DNA of 64,000 nucleotides from Clostridia bacterium (GTDB lineage Bacteria; Bacillota; Clostridia; Christensenellales; Aristaeellaceae). The notes beneath the pieces were generated by a model. The model was not told the DNA's origin, searched no databases, and saw only the letters and a program-made list of their open reading frames with translations. This document shows, piece after piece, positions 43,845 through 52,938 of the stretch. Numbering within the stretch: the stretch's first letter is position 1; each line of letters starts with the position of its first letter. The translations under genes were made by a program, and so were the position numbers. The stretch covers positions 1 to 64,000 of the forward strand of contig JAFXRG010000066.1 in the NCBI GenBank assembly GCA_017526525.1, given 5' to 3'.

Positions 43845-45779
43845 TTATTTTTTTGCCTTTTTTGTGTCCCGGCTGACGGCCACGGTCAGGCCGGCAAAAA
43901 GGAACAGCAGCGTCATCGGCGGATAGGCATAGGTGACGTGACAGGGAATATCCGCCAGGTCCGCGATGAGGCAGACCAGGGCCGGAAGCGGCAGGAGCCG
44001 CTGCCAGAAGGGCAGGCTCCGGTTCAGCAGCAGCCGGACGGCGTGGAAAACAAAGGCGGCACAGAAGGCGAAAAGCAGCAGGAAGCCGGGAAGCCCGTTT
44101 TCCAGGAAGGTCTGCAGCAGGGTGCAGTGGCAGTGGTGGACCGGATACAGCACCGGAATGCGGAGCTCGTTGACCGGGGGAATGGGATTATGCACCGACT
44201 GGCCCAGCAGCAGGTTGCCGGGGCTGGCGAAAATGACCTGCAGGACGTTTTTCCAGACCGTGAGCCGGCCGGCCAGGGTGATATCCGGATCGGCTGCCAG
44301 CTCAAATCCCCGATGGGCAATCTCCTCCGCGCCTTCCGCCGCCGCCCGGGAAAGCAGCAGCGCGCCGCGGGAACGGATCATCTGGAAGGCATCCAGCGTA
44401 TAGGACTGCAGGAAGGCCACGGCCACGGCCGAGGCGGCAAAGAGAACCGCGATCAGCCCCCATTTGCCGGCGGTGAGGGCCAGGCTTCCGGGCCGGCCGG
44501 GCTTCAGCCGGTCGTAGGCCGCCAGGGCGATCAGCAGGGCAAAGGTGATCCCGGAAATCAGGTAGGCGGTGCGCGTGCCGGTGAGGGAGCCGGTGACGAA
44601 CAGTACCAGCACGGCCAGCACGTAAACGGCCTTCAGGAGCTTCAGGCGGGTCAGCGCGAAGCCAAGGCAGCAGACCGCCGCGGAGGCGCACAGGATAATG
44701 CCGGAGATGACCGGATAATAAATCAGCTGGAGCCGGGCATCGGTGGTGGTGGTGAAAAACTCGCTGTTCAGGTTCTGGACGGGAACGCCGGTGACGGCGG
44801 CGGACAGGCCGGTGACGGCGTAAACCAGGGCCGCGGCGGTCCAGACCAGGCAGAAAAGGGACAGGAAGGTTTTTCGGTCCTTCGGGGAGAGAACCCGGCC
44901 CACCGCATAGCAGCCGAAGAAGGCATAAGCGGACATGACAAAAACCGGGGACTCGCTTTCCAGCACCGCCTGCCCGAGAACGGAGGTGCGGATGATTTTC
45001 AGGGCCAGCAGGAGCAGGAGCACCCAGAAAAGACGGTCCTTCCAGAGGCGGCCCAGCAGGATGCTGACCCCGGCGAAGACCAGCAGCGGGACCGTGAGCC
45101 CCGAGGCGCCGGTGAAGACATTTTTATAGTTCAGGGTAACATAGACATGATGCAGCAGCATGGCCGCCGCAAAAAGCATATAGACCCAGGTGATTTCCTT
45201 CCGGCGGGTGGAGGGATCCGCCACCCACCGGTCCGCCGCCTTCAGGAAGCGGTTCAGGGGCCGGATCCGGGCAAAGAGGAAGGCCAGCAGGGTGAGCAGG
45301 GCAGCGGGCAGCAGGGTGGTGAGGGGATGAAAGGCATAACCGGTAAAAACCCGGCTGGCCGGATGGGGACTGAAGGAAATTTCAGCCACCGGCGCGTTTG
45401 GATTGACATAGAGGCTGAGCTGGGAATAGCGGGCCATGCCCAGGGGGAAGACGATTTCCCGGGTGCCTGCGGAGCAGTTCTGTTCCGAGGTTTCATAGCG
45501 GCCGTCCTCCCGATACCAGTAAAGCTCGGCATAGGTTTCCTTTTCCAGGGGCTTTTCAAAACGCACCACCACGCTGCCGAAGGCGCCCAGCGCCAGGGGA
45601 TCCCGGATGGGACCGCCGGGCAGGGTCTGCACCGGTTCGGGCTGGACATAATGGACGGAGGAAGGGGAGGCGAGCCAATGGACCACGTCCGCTGCGGTAA
45701 AGACCAGCAACAGGCAGACGAAAAGCAGCAGGATCTTTTTCAGGCTGAAAGCCGGATGCCCGGTTTCCGTGGATGTCAT
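43845..45779 (-). CDS. O-antigen ligase/polymerase-like (Wzy_C) membrane protein
   Basis: 644 residues from the ATG at 45779, chosen because AAGGAAGGAG lies nine bases upstream. One N-terminal membrane segment (about 15-38) is followed by an extracytoplasmic beta-rich region (about 40-150) and then about eleven to twelve hydrophobic segments. TGSLTGTRTAYLISGITFAL and the long loop with LAGRLTVWKNVLQVIFASP before NPIPPVNELRIP..HHCHCTLLQTFLENG fit the Wzy_C/ligase superfamily, whose loop carries catalytic Arg and His residues. It is the only polymerase/ligase candidate in the window and is transcribed on its own from a minus-strand promoter. Polymerase and ligase roles cannot be told apart from sequence. 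Confidence 0.78.
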   Translation of the reverse strand: MTSTETGHPAFSLKKILLLFVCLLLVFTAADVVHWLASPSSVHYVQPEPVQTLPGGPIRDPLALGAFGSVVVRFEKPLEKETYAELYWYREDGRYETSEQNCSAGTREIVFPLGMARYSQLSLYVNPNAPVAEISFSPHPASRVFTGYAFHPLTTLLPAALLTLLAFLFARIRPLNRFLKAADRWVADPSTRRKEITWVYMLFAAAMLLHHVYVTLNYKNVFTGASGLTVPLLVFAGVSILLGRLWKDRLFWVLLLLLALKIIRTSVLGQAVLESESPVFVMSAYAFFGCYAVGRVLSPKDRKTFLSLFCLVWTAAALVYAVTGLSAAVTGVPVQNLNSEFFTTTTDARLQLIYYPVISGIILCASAAVCCLGFALTRLKLLKAVYVLAVLVLFVTGSLTGTRTAYLISGITFALLIALAAYDRLKPGRPGSLALTAGKWGLIAVLFAASAVAVAFLQSYTLDAFQMIRSRGALLLSRAAAEGAEEIAHRGFELAADPDITLAGRLTVWKNVLQVIFASPGNLLLGQSVHNPIPPVNELRIPVLYPVHHCHCTLLQTFLENGLPGFLLLFAFCAAFVFHAVRLLLNRSLPFWQRLLPLPALVCLIADLADIPCHVTYAYPPMTLLFLFAGLTVAVSRDTKKAKK

Positions 45780-45819
45780 AGGGCTGCGCTCCTTCCTTAC
45801 GGCATGATACCGACAGATG

Positions 45820-45848
45820 ATTTTACCATGAGCGGCAGGGAAAGACAA
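45820..45848 (-). promoter_or_regulatory. Promoter of the polymerase/ligase-like gene
   Basis: On the minus strand: TTGTCT (45848-45843), a 17-base spacer, TAAAAT (45825-45820) with TGG just upstream (extended -10). About 40 bases before the ATG at 45779. Confidence 0.7.
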
Positions 45849-45904
45849 GCCGCGGAAAGGCCCTGCGCGGCCCGGGGGAGGGACGGCCGGAAGGCCGGTG
45901 AAGT

Positions 45905-45933
45905 TTGACAGTAAGGTAAAGAAAACGTATAAT
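45905..45933 (+). promoter_or_regulatory. Perfect-consensus promoter of the second large glycan operon
   Basis: TTGACA (45905-45910), a 17-base spacer, TATAAT (45928-45933). It drives the operon that starts at 45996, with a leader of about 55 bases. Confidence 0.9.
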
Positions 45934-45995
45934 ATTAAGGCCTTTAGGCATTATTCGGGAAGGCTGATTTCAGACGAATCGGGGGACGTCAGGAC

Positions 45996-48185
45996 ATGAA
46001 CAGGATCAAGGGCCGGGACTGGCTGATTGTCTTGCTGGATATCCTGTCTGTAAACATATCCTATCTGCTTGCGCTTGTTTTCCGTTTTTATATGGATCAC
46101 CGGATGCACCTGACCGTGCAGGAGTATCCCACCTGGGTGCTGGAATTCGCGCCGGTCTATACCCTGGTATGCCTGCTGGTTTTCTGGCGGTTCCGGCTTT
46201 ACAGCGGCATGTGGAAATACGCCGGCATTAATGATATGAACCGGATTATCGGCGCAAGCGTGGTGACGGCGGTTTTCATGGTGGGCGCCACGATCCTGGT
46301 GTTTCCCCGGCGCATGCCGAACTCCTACTACCTGGTAGGCGCCATTATGCAGTTTGTTTTTGTAACGGCAACCCGGTTCGGATACAAGCTTTGGGAACTG
46401 GAAATGCGGAAGTTCCGGAACTGGCGGAAGACGGGGGAACACGCCCTGGTGATCGGCGCCGGCGAGGCGGCGCAGCGGGTGACGCGGAGCCTGGAGAGCA
46501 GCGAGGGCGTCCGCCCGGTCTGCATTCTTGACATCAAGGGGAAAAACATCGGGCGGATGATGGACGGACTGCCGGTTTACGGCGGGATGGACATGCTGGA
46601 GCACGCAACGGACCGGCATTCCGTGCGGCGGATTTATATTGCGGATCCGCTGCTGCAGTCCGAAATGAAAAACCGGATTGAGAAATTCTGCCGGGAGAGG
46701 CAGATTGAGCTGCAGGACCTGGGCTATTCCATCTACCTGAGCGGAAACGAGGAACTGGGGGAGACCCGGGAGGTGGTTTCCGAGGAGGCCGATCACCAGC
46801 GGGTGATTCCTTTCAGCCCGCCGGATATTTCCGAAAAGGAAATTGCCGAAGTGGTGGAGGCGATGCGTTCCGGCTGGATTACCACCGGACCCCGGACGAA
46901 GCGCCTGGAGCGCCGGCTGGCGGCCTTTTTCCTGACCGGACGGACGGATGTGGATATTGACACGGACAAGGAACGCTGGAAACGGAAGGTGATCTGCCTG
47001 AGCTCCGCCACCGCGGCGGAGGAACTGAACCTGCGGGTGCTGGGAATCCGGGAAGGGGACGAGGTGATCGTTTCCGCCTACACCTATACGGCCTCCGCTT
47101 CCGCGGCGGTGCACTGCGGCGCAAAGGTGAAGTTTGTGGATATCCGGAAGGACGGGGACGTCGGCAGCGGTATGCCGGAGATGGATTACGACGCGCTGGA
47201 AAGCGCGATTACGGAGAAAACCCGGGCGATTATTGTGACCGACCTGGCAGGCATTGTGGCGGACTACGACCGGGTGTTCGAGATTGTCGAACGGAAACGG
47301 AGCCTGTTTACCCCGCGGCCTTCCGACGGGACGACGCTGGGAGACCTGTCCGCGAAAATCCAGCAGGGAATCGGCTGCGTGGCAGTGGTGGCGGACAGCG
47401 CCCATTCCCTGGGGGCCAGCCGCACGGTTTCCCATGCCGGGGACGGAGACGTGAACCCGCCTGAAAAACGGTACTGCGGCCGGATTGCACATTTTACCTC
47501 CTTCTCCTTTCACGCGGTGAAGAACTTTACCACGGCGGAAGGCGGCGCCAGCACCTGGTGCCTGCCCCGGGCCGTGTACGACCTGGGCGTGACCGATTAC
47601 GATATTTTCCGGATGTTCCAGCTGCTTTCCCTGCACGGGCAGAACAAGGATGCCCTGGCCAAGGCCAGGAGCGGCGCCGGCGCGTGGGAGTACGACGTGA
47701 TCGGGCCCTGGTACAAATGCAACATGACGGATATCATGGCGGCCATCGGGCTGCGGCAGCTGGACCGGTACCAGGGACTGCTGGCCAGGCGGGCGGAAAT
47801 GATTCGGCGTTACGACAGCGTGTGCGACGAACTGGGCCTGAAGCACCTTACGCATCACCTGCCCGGAATGGATTCCTCCAACCACCTGTATCTGGTTCGG
47901 ATTCCGGAGGCGGACGAACAGATGCGGAACCGGGTGATTTCGGAAATGGCCCGGGCCGGGGTCAGCACCAACGTGCACTACAAACCGCTGCCCATGATGA
48001 CGGCGTACCGGGAGCTGGGATGGGAGATCGGGGACTTCCCGAACGCCTACGACTACTACCGGAACGTTTTCACCCTTCCGCTGCACACCCTGCTGTCGGA
48101 CGATGACGTACAGCGGGTCTGCGATACGCTGCGGAAGGTGATCGGCGAGGTCCGCAAACCGGCTGAGGAATCAAAAGCATGCTGA
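45996..48185 (+). CDS. Fusion of CapD/PglF-type membrane half with DegT-family aminotransferase
   Basis: 729 residues, ATG nine bases after GGGGGA. Residues 1-130 hold four hydrophobic helices. Residues of about 148-265 are a Rossmann-like CoA-binding domain (ALVIGAGEAAQRV, 150-162). This is the N-terminal architecture of CapD/PglF/WbpM sugar-nucleotide dehydratases. The catalytic SDR domain of those enzymes is missing. Instead residues of about 268-725 are a DegT/DnrJ/EryC1/StrS PLP aminotransferase: SGWITTGPRTKRLE, LSSATAAEELNLRVLG, DSAHSLGA (467-474), the probable PLP lysine Lys509 in FSFHAVKNFTTAEGG, and VHYKPLPMM. It probably aminates a UDP-4-keto-6-deoxy sugar at the membrane; the matching dehydratase is not in the window. 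Confidence 0.87.
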   Translation: MNRIKGRDWLIVLLDILSVNISYLLALVFRFYMDHRMHLTVQEYPTWVLEFAPVYTLVCLLVFWRFRLYSGMWKYAGINDMNRIIGASVVTAVFMVGATILVFPRRMPNSYYLVGAIMQFVFVTATRFGYKLWELEMRKFRNWRKTGEHALVIGAGEAAQRVTRSLESSEGVRPVCILDIKGKNIGRMMDGLPVYGGMDMLEHATDRHSVRRIYIADPLLQSEMKNRIEKFCRERQIELQDLGYSIYLSGNEELGETREVVSEEADHQRVIPFSPPDISEKEIAEVVEAMRSGWITTGPRTKRLERRLAAFFLTGRTDVDIDTDKERWKRKVICLSSATAAEELNLRVLGIREGDEVIVSAYTYTASASAAVHCGAKVKFVDIRKDGDVGSGMPEMDYDALESAITEKTRAIIVTDLAGIVADYDRVFEIVERKRSLFTPRPSDGTTLGDLSAKIQQGIGCVAVVADSAHSLGASRTVSHAGDGDVNPPEKRYCGRIAHFTSFSFHAVKNFTTAEGGASTWCLPRAVYDLGVTDYDIFRMFQLLSLHGQNKDALAKARSGAGAWEYDVIGPWYKCNMTDIMAAIGLRQLDRYQGLLARRAEMIRRYDSVCDELGLKHLTHHLPGMDSSNHLYLVRIPEADEQMRNRVISEMARAGVSTNVHYKPLPMMTAYRELGWEIGDFPNAYDYYRNVFTLPLHTLLSDDDVQRVCDTLRKVIGEVRKPAEESKAC

Positions 48186-48889
48186 AGAAATGGGAAGAAC
48201 TGCCCGAATTCATGCGCTGCGCCGAGGTGCGTCCCTACTGGGAGGCGCTGCGGAAAAAACGCGGACAGCTGCGGATGAAACGGGCGGGGGACATTTGCCT
48301 GGCGCTTCTGCTGCTGGCGGTGCTGCTGCCGGTGGGGGCGGTGATTGCCCTGCTGATCCGGATGGACAGCCCGGGACCGGTTTTTTTCCGGCAGGAGCGG
48401 GTGACCGCTTTCGGCCGACGGTTCAGGATTCACAAGTTCCGTACCATGACGCCCGGCGCGGCGAAGGAAGGCACGGCGGTGACGGCCGGGGAGGATCCCC
48501 GGATTACCCGGATCGGCCGGAAACTGCGGAATACCCGGCTGGATGAGATTCCGCAGGTGCTGGACGTGCTGGCGGGCAGCATGAGCTTCGTGGGGACGCG
48601 GCCGGAAGCGGTGAAATATACGGAGGCGTACCGGCCGGAATGGAACGCGACGCTGCTGCTGCCGGCGGGGATTACCTCCGAATGCAGCCTCCGGTACCGG
48701 GATGAGGCGCGGCTGCTGGAAACGGCGGCCCGGTCCGGCCCCGGGGAAATTGACCGGGTGTATACGGAAGAAATCCTGCCGGAGAAAATGAAGCTGAACC
48801 TGGAGAGCCTGCGGACCTTCTCGGTGGGAAAGGAACTCCGGACACTGCTGCGGACAGCCGGATCCGTATTTGGAAAGGAAACCGAATGA
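48179..48889 (+). CDS. Initiating phosphosugar transferase (PglC/WbaP C-terminal type)
   Basis: 236 residues, overlapping the upstream gene by seven bases. It is a short bacterial sugar-transferase with one N-terminal hydrophobic segment (about 40-60). The catalytic domain has MDSPGPVFFRQERVTAFG, IHKFRTMT, RLDEIPQVLDVLAGSMSFVG and TRPE. PglC-type enzymes move a UDP-diacetamido or N-acetyl sugar-phosphate onto undecaprenyl phosphate. Being directly downstream of the aminotransferase fusion suggests the first sugar is an amino sugar. A second initiating enzyme, the WcaJ-like one, is at 35764. Confidence 0.92.
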   Translation: MLKKWEELPEFMRCAEVRPYWEALRKKRGQLRMKRAGDICLALLLLAVLLPVGAVIALLIRMDSPGPVFFRQERVTAFGRRFRIHKFRTMTPGAAKEGTAVTAGEDPRITRIGRKLRNTRLDEIPQVLDVLAGSMSFVGTRPEAVKYTEAYRPEWNATLLLPAGITSECSLRYRDEARLLETAARSGPGEIDRVYTEEILPEKMKLNLESLRTFSVGKELRTLLRTAGSVFGKETE

Positions 48890-50130
48890 ACATTCTGTAT
48901 CTGGAGCACTACGCGGGTTCCCGGGAGATGGGGATGGAATTCCGTCCCTACTATCTCTCCAGGGAATGGGTGAGAATGGGACACCGGGTGACCATTGTGG
49001 CCGGAGACTATTCCCACCTGCGCAAAAGCAACCCTGAGGTCCGGCAGGATTTTCAGACGGAAGAGATTGACGGCATCGAGTACGTGTGGCTGAAAACCGG
49101 AAGGTACAGCGGGAACGGTGCAAAGCGGGCCCTGACCATGGAAAGGTTCGTACGGAAGCTGATGACCCGCGCGGGATGGATTGCCCGGAAATGGAAACCG
49201 GACCTGGTGATCGCTTCCTCCACCTATCCGCTGGACACCTGGCCGGCGGCACGCATTGCCCGGAAAGCCGGCGCGAAATACGTGCACGAGGTGCACGACC
49301 TCTGGCCCAGCACGCTGTATGAAGTGGGCGGCATGTCCCGGAAGCATCCTTTTGTGGTGCTGATGCAGATCGGCGAAAATTCCGCCTACCGGCACTGCGA
49401 CGCCTGCGTTTCCCTGATGCCCTACACGCTGGAATACATGAAGGAGCACGGGCTGCGGGAGGATAAATGGATTAACATCCAGAACGGCGTGGTGGAGGAG
49501 GAATGGACCGGATACGAATCCATTCCGCAGCAGCACCGGGATTTCTTTGAGGAACACCGGGGGCAGTTCATCGTCGGGTATTTCGGCGCCCACTCCCTGT
49601 CCAACGCCCTGGATCTGAGCCTGGACACGGCGAAGGAAATGATGAACCGGCCGGAAGGGAAGGACATCATTTTCGTCTTCGTGGGGGAAGGCGTTGAAAA
49701 GGAACGGCTGGTTCGCCGGGCAAAGGACGAGGAGATTTCCAACGCGTTTTTCCTGCCCCGGGTGAACAAGGCGGCAGTTCCGGACCTGCTGCGGTCCTTT
49801 GACTGCGTTTATATGAACGGGATGCCGTCCCCGCTGTACCGGTTCGGCCTGTGCCTGAACAAGATGTACGATACCATGATGGCCGGGGTGCCGGTGCTTT
49901 GCGTTTTTGACGCGCCGGATACCCTGGTGAGGCAGTACGACTGCGGATTCCAGTGCAGCCCGGAAAACCGGGAGGACGTGATTTCCGCGATCCTGAAGCT
50001 GAAGGCCATGACGCCGGAGGAACGGCACGCCATGGGAGAACGGGGCCGGGAGGCCGTGGTGCGGGAATACACCTACCGGCGGCTGGCGGAGCGCTTTCTG
50101 AAAGAAACGATGGGGGATACTGCAGGATGA
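48886..50130 (+). CDS. GT4-family glycosyltransferase (WbuB-like)
   Basis: 414 residues, ATG overlapping the previous stop by four bases. The N-terminus (MNILYLEHYAGSREMGMEF) and DYSHLR motif look like WbuB-type enzymes that add an N-acetyl amino sugar as second residue. The donor domain includes GYFGAHSLSNALDLSLD, IIFVFVGEGVEKERL and KMYDTMMAGVPVLCV. It follows the initiating transferase, consistent with adding the second sugar. The amino-sugar donor is an inference. Confidence 0.85.
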   Translation: MNILYLEHYAGSREMGMEFRPYYLSREWVRMGHRVTIVAGDYSHLRKSNPEVRQDFQTEEIDGIEYVWLKTGRYSGNGAKRALTMERFVRKLMTRAGWIARKWKPDLVIASSTYPLDTWPAARIARKAGAKYVHEVHDLWPSTLYEVGGMSRKHPFVVLMQIGENSAYRHCDACVSLMPYTLEYMKEHGLREDKWINIQNGVVEEEWTGYESIPQQHRDFFEEHRGQFIVGYFGAHSLSNALDLSLDTAKEMMNRPEGKDIIFVFVGEGVEKERLVRRAKDEEISNAFFLPRVNKAAVPDLLRSFDCVYMNGMPSPLYRFGLCLNKMYDTMMAGVPVLCVFDAPDTLVRQYDCGFQCSPENREDVISAILKLKAMTPEERHAMGERGREAVVREYTYRRLAERFLKETMGDTAG

Positions 50131-51200
50131 GATATGCATTGATCGGATGCGGACGGATTTCACCGAACCATATCGGGGCCGCAAAGCAAAACGGACTGGA
50201 GATCGCCGCCCTGTGCGATCTTGTGCCGGAGGCGGCGAAAGCCCTGGCGGAACAGTTTTCCCTGGAAGGGGTGCCGGTATACACGGATTACCGGGAGATG
50301 ATTTCCGCACAGAAACCGGAGCTGGTTGCCATTGCCACGGAGTCCGGGAAGCACGCGGCGATTGCGCTGGACTGCATTGCCCGGGGCTGCAATGTGATTA
50401 TTGAAAAGCCCATTGCCCTTTCCATGGCGGACGCGGACGCGATTATCGAAGCGGCAGGGAAATACGGGGTAACGGTGTGCGCCAACCATCAGAACCGGTT
50501 TAACCGGTCCGTTCAGCTGATCCGGGAAGCCCTGGAAGCCGGACGCTTCGGGAAACTGAGCCACGGGGCGGCCCACGTGCGGTGGAACCGGGGAAAGGGA
50601 TACTACGACCAGGCGCCCTGGCGGGGCACCTGGGAGCAGGACGGCGGATGCCTGATGAACCAGTGCATTCACAACATCGACCTGCTGCGCTGGATGATGG
50701 GGGACGAGGTGGAGGAAGTGACGGCGTATACCGACCGGCTGCTGCACCCCTACCTGGAGGCGGAGGACCTGGGAATGGCCATGGTGAAATTCCGCAACGG
50801 CAGCTACGGCCTGATTGAGGGAACCACCAACGTTTACGGGAAAAACCTGGAGGAAACCCTGTACCTTTTCGGGGAGAAGGGGATGGCCAAAGCCGCCGGA
50901 GCCAGCGTCAACACGATTGAGGAATGGCGGTTTGCCGATGGCCTGGACGATCCGGAAGAGGTGAAGAAACGCTTCAGCGAGAATCCCCCGAACGTTTACG
51001 GGTTCGGCCACGCGCCGCTGTACGCGGACGTGGTGGACGCCATACGGACCGGACGGAAGCCCCTGGTGGACGCGGAGGCGGGAAAACGCGCGCTGGAGCT
51101 GGTGCTGGCCATCTATCTGAGCGCGAAGGAGCACCGGGCGGTAAAGCTGCCGCTTGGGAACGTTGCAACGACGGATTTTTCCGGGAGGTTTGACGGGTGA
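50127..51200 (+). CDS. Gfo/Idh/MocA oxidoreductase, probable UDP-GlcNAc-uronate 3-dehydrogenase (WbpB/WlbA-like)
   Basis: 357 residues, ATG overlapping the upstream stop by four bases. The N-terminal Rossmann loop ALIGCGRISPNHIGAAK binds NAD. The catalytic EKP motif (IIEKPIALS) and the C-terminal DGGCLMNQCIHNIDLLRWM with the His of the family are present. Next come a WbpD-like acetyltransferase and a WbpE-like aminotransferase. In Pseudomonas and Bordetella these three make UDP-2,3-diacetamido-2,3-dideoxy-glucuronic acid from UDP-GlcNAc-uronate. Substrate here is inferred from that trio; the WbpA-type dehydrogenase is not in the window. Confidence 0.83.
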   Translation: MRYALIGCGRISPNHIGAAKQNGLEIAALCDLVPEAAKALAEQFSLEGVPVYTDYREMISAQKPELVAIATESGKHAAIALDCIARGCNVIIEKPIALSMADADAIIEAAGKYGVTVCANHQNRFNRSVQLIREALEAGRFGKLSHGAAHVRWNRGKGYYDQAPWRGTWEQDGGCLMNQCIHNIDLLRWMMGDEVEEVTAYTDRLLHPYLEAEDLGMAMVKFRNGSYGLIEGTTNVYGKNLEETLYLFGEKGMAKAAGASVNTIEEWRFADGLDDPEEVKKRFSENPPNVYGFGHAPLYADVVDAIRTGRKPLVDAEAGKRALELVLAIYLSAKEHRAVKLPLGNVATTDFSGRFDG

Positions 51201-51778
51201 GCGTATTTGTACATCCCACCAGCGTTGTGGACGAAGACGTGGAAATCGGCGACGGAACAAAGATCTGGCTGTTCTGCCACATTCAGCGGGGAGCCCGGAT
51301 CGGGAAAAACTGCTCCTTCGGCCAGAACGTGAACGTGGCGAACAACGTGGTGATCGGCAACGGCGTGAAGGTGCAGAACAACGTTTCGGTCTACGAGGGA
51401 GTGGAGCTGAAGGACTATGTGTTCTGCGGGCCTTCCTGCGTTTTTACCAACGACCTGACGCCCCGGGCAAAATATCCGAAGGGTTCCGCGGGATACCGGA
51501 AAACCCTGGTGGAGGAAGGCGCTTCCATCGGGGCCAACGCAACGGTGATCTGCGGCATCCGGATCGGGAAATGGGCGCTGATCGGCGCTGGCGCGGTGGT
51601 GACCGCGGACGTGCCGGACCACGCGCTGATTACCGGCATTCCTGCCCGGCACCGGGGATGGGTCTGCGAATGCGGAAAGGTGCTGGACAAAACGCTGGAA
51701 TGCGCCTGCGGAAGAAAATACACGGAAACGGATACAGGACTCAGGGAGGTCGACGGGGGATGCAGTTCAGGGATCTGA
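51197..51778 (+). CDS. wbpD: UDP-2-acetamido-3-amino-uronate N-acetyltransferase (WbpD/WlbB type)
   Basis: 193 residues, GTG start overlapping the upstream stop by four bases. Left-handed beta-helix repeats start at VHPTSVVDEDVEIGDGTKIW and include SFGQNVNVANNVVIGNGVKV. The diagnostic FCGPSCVFTNDLTPRAKYP and GASIGANATVICG segments closely follow WbpD/WlbB. The tail has two Cys-x-Cys pairs (CECGKVL, CACGRKY), possibly zinc-binding, which are common in this branch. It acetylates the 3-amino group made by the next gene. The two genes overlap by 19 bases. Confidence 0.88.
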   Translation: MSVFVHPTSVVDEDVEIGDGTKIWLFCHIQRGARIGKNCSFGQNVNVANNVVIGNGVKVQNNVSVYEGVELKDYVFCGPSCVFTNDLTPRAKYPKGSAGYRKTLVEEGASIGANATVICGIRIGKWALIGAGAVVTADVPDHALITGIPARHRGWVCECGKVLDKTLECACGRKYTETDTGLREVDGGCSSGI

Positions 51779-52875
51779 AGGCGCAGTACGCTGCGCTGAA
51801 GCCGGAGATTGACGCCGGAATCCGGGAAGTGATTGAAAGCTCCGCTTTTATCCTGGGGAAACCGGTGACGGAGCTGGAGGAGCGGCTGGCGGCCTTTACG
51901 GGACGGAAGCACTGCATCAGCTGCGGCAACGGAACCGACGCGCTGCAGCTGGCGCTGATGGCCTGGGAAACCGGCCCGGGGGACGCGGTGTTCACCTCGG
52001 ACTTTACCTATTTCGCCTCGGCGGGATGCGCGGCGGTGCTGAAGGCGGTGCCGGTGCTGACGGACATTGACCCCCAAACCTTCAACATGGATCCGGACAG
52101 CCTGGAATGGCAGATTCAGCGTGTTCTCAAAGAGGGCAGGCTGAAGCCGAAAGCGGTGATTCCGGTGGACCTTTTCGGGCAGCCGGCGGATTATGACCGG
52201 ATTCTGCCTATTGCGGAAAAATACGGATTGAAGGTGCTGGAAGACGGCGCCCAGGGCTTCGGGGGCGCCATTCGGGGCCGGAGGGCCTGCTCCTTCGGCG
52301 ACATGAGCATTACCTCCTTTTTCCCGGCCAAACCCCTGGGATGCTACGGGGACGGCGGCGCGATTTTTACGGACAGCGACGAGGAGGACGCGCGGCTGCG
52401 GAGCCTGCGGGCCCAGGGAAAGAGCCCGACGGACAAATATGACAACCGGGAGATCGGCATCAACAGCCGGCTGGATACGCTGCAGGCGGCGGTGCTGCTG
52501 GTGAAGCTGCGGGCCTTTGAAGCGTATGAGCTGGAGAAGGTAAACCAGGCGGCCGCCCGCTACACGGAGCGGCTGGCGGACCGGGTGCAGACCCCGACGG
52601 TGCTGCCCGGATTCCTGTCCAGCTGGGCCCAGTATACCGTGGTATTTCCGGACCGGGAGGCCCGGGACGATGCCCGGGAGCGGCTGAAGGCGGCAGGGAT
52701 TCCCTCCATGGTTTACTATCCCCGGGGACTGCACCAGCAGGAGGCGTTCCGGAGCATGCAGCTTCCGGATGAATGGTATCCGAATACCGTGGCAATGACG
52801 GGCCGGGTGCTGAGCCTTCCGATGCATCCCTACCTGACGGAGGAGGACGCGGACCGGGTTTGCAGCCTGCTGTAA
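51760..52875 (+). CDS. wbpE: UDP-sugar 3-aminotransferase, DegT family (WbpE/WlbC type)
   Basis: 371 residues from the ATG at 51760, with AGGGAGG upstream. It is a PLP aminotransferase of the DegT/DnrJ/EryC1/StrS fold: FILGKPVTELEERLA, CISCGNGTDALQLALMAW, EDGAQGFGG, and the PLP lysine in SITSFFPAKPLGCYGDGGA. INSRLDTLQAAVLLVKL is the usual cofactor/substrate loop. These lines match WbpE, which uses glutamate to aminate the 3-keto uronate made by the dehydrogenase two genes upstream. Confidence 0.9.
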   Translation: MQFRDLKAQYAALKPEIDAGIREVIESSAFILGKPVTELEERLAAFTGRKHCISCGNGTDALQLALMAWETGPGDAVFTSDFTYFASAGCAAVLKAVPVLTDIDPQTFNMDPDSLEWQIQRVLKEGRLKPKAVIPVDLFGQPADYDRILPIAEKYGLKVLEDGAQGFGGAIRGRRACSFGDMSITSFFPAKPLGCYGDGGAIFTDSDEEDARLRSLRAQGKSPTDKYDNREIGINSRLDTLQAAVLLVKLRAFEAYELEKVNQAAARYTERLADRVQTPTVLPGFLSSWAQYTVVFPDREARDDARERLKAAGIPSMVYYPRGLHQQEAFRSMQLPDEWYPNTVAMTGRVLSLPMHPYLTEEDADRVCSLL

Positions 52876-52938
52876 AATAACGAAGGGACGGCTTTTCATC
52901 CCGCCTGCCGGGGACGGACGGCCGGCCGGAGGTTCATT

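Noticed and set aside
43806-45908. 700-codon open frame on the plus strand
   Set aside because: Antisense to the membrane polymerase/ligase-like gene; composition is Gln/Gly/Glu-rich with no hydrophobic segments or motifs.
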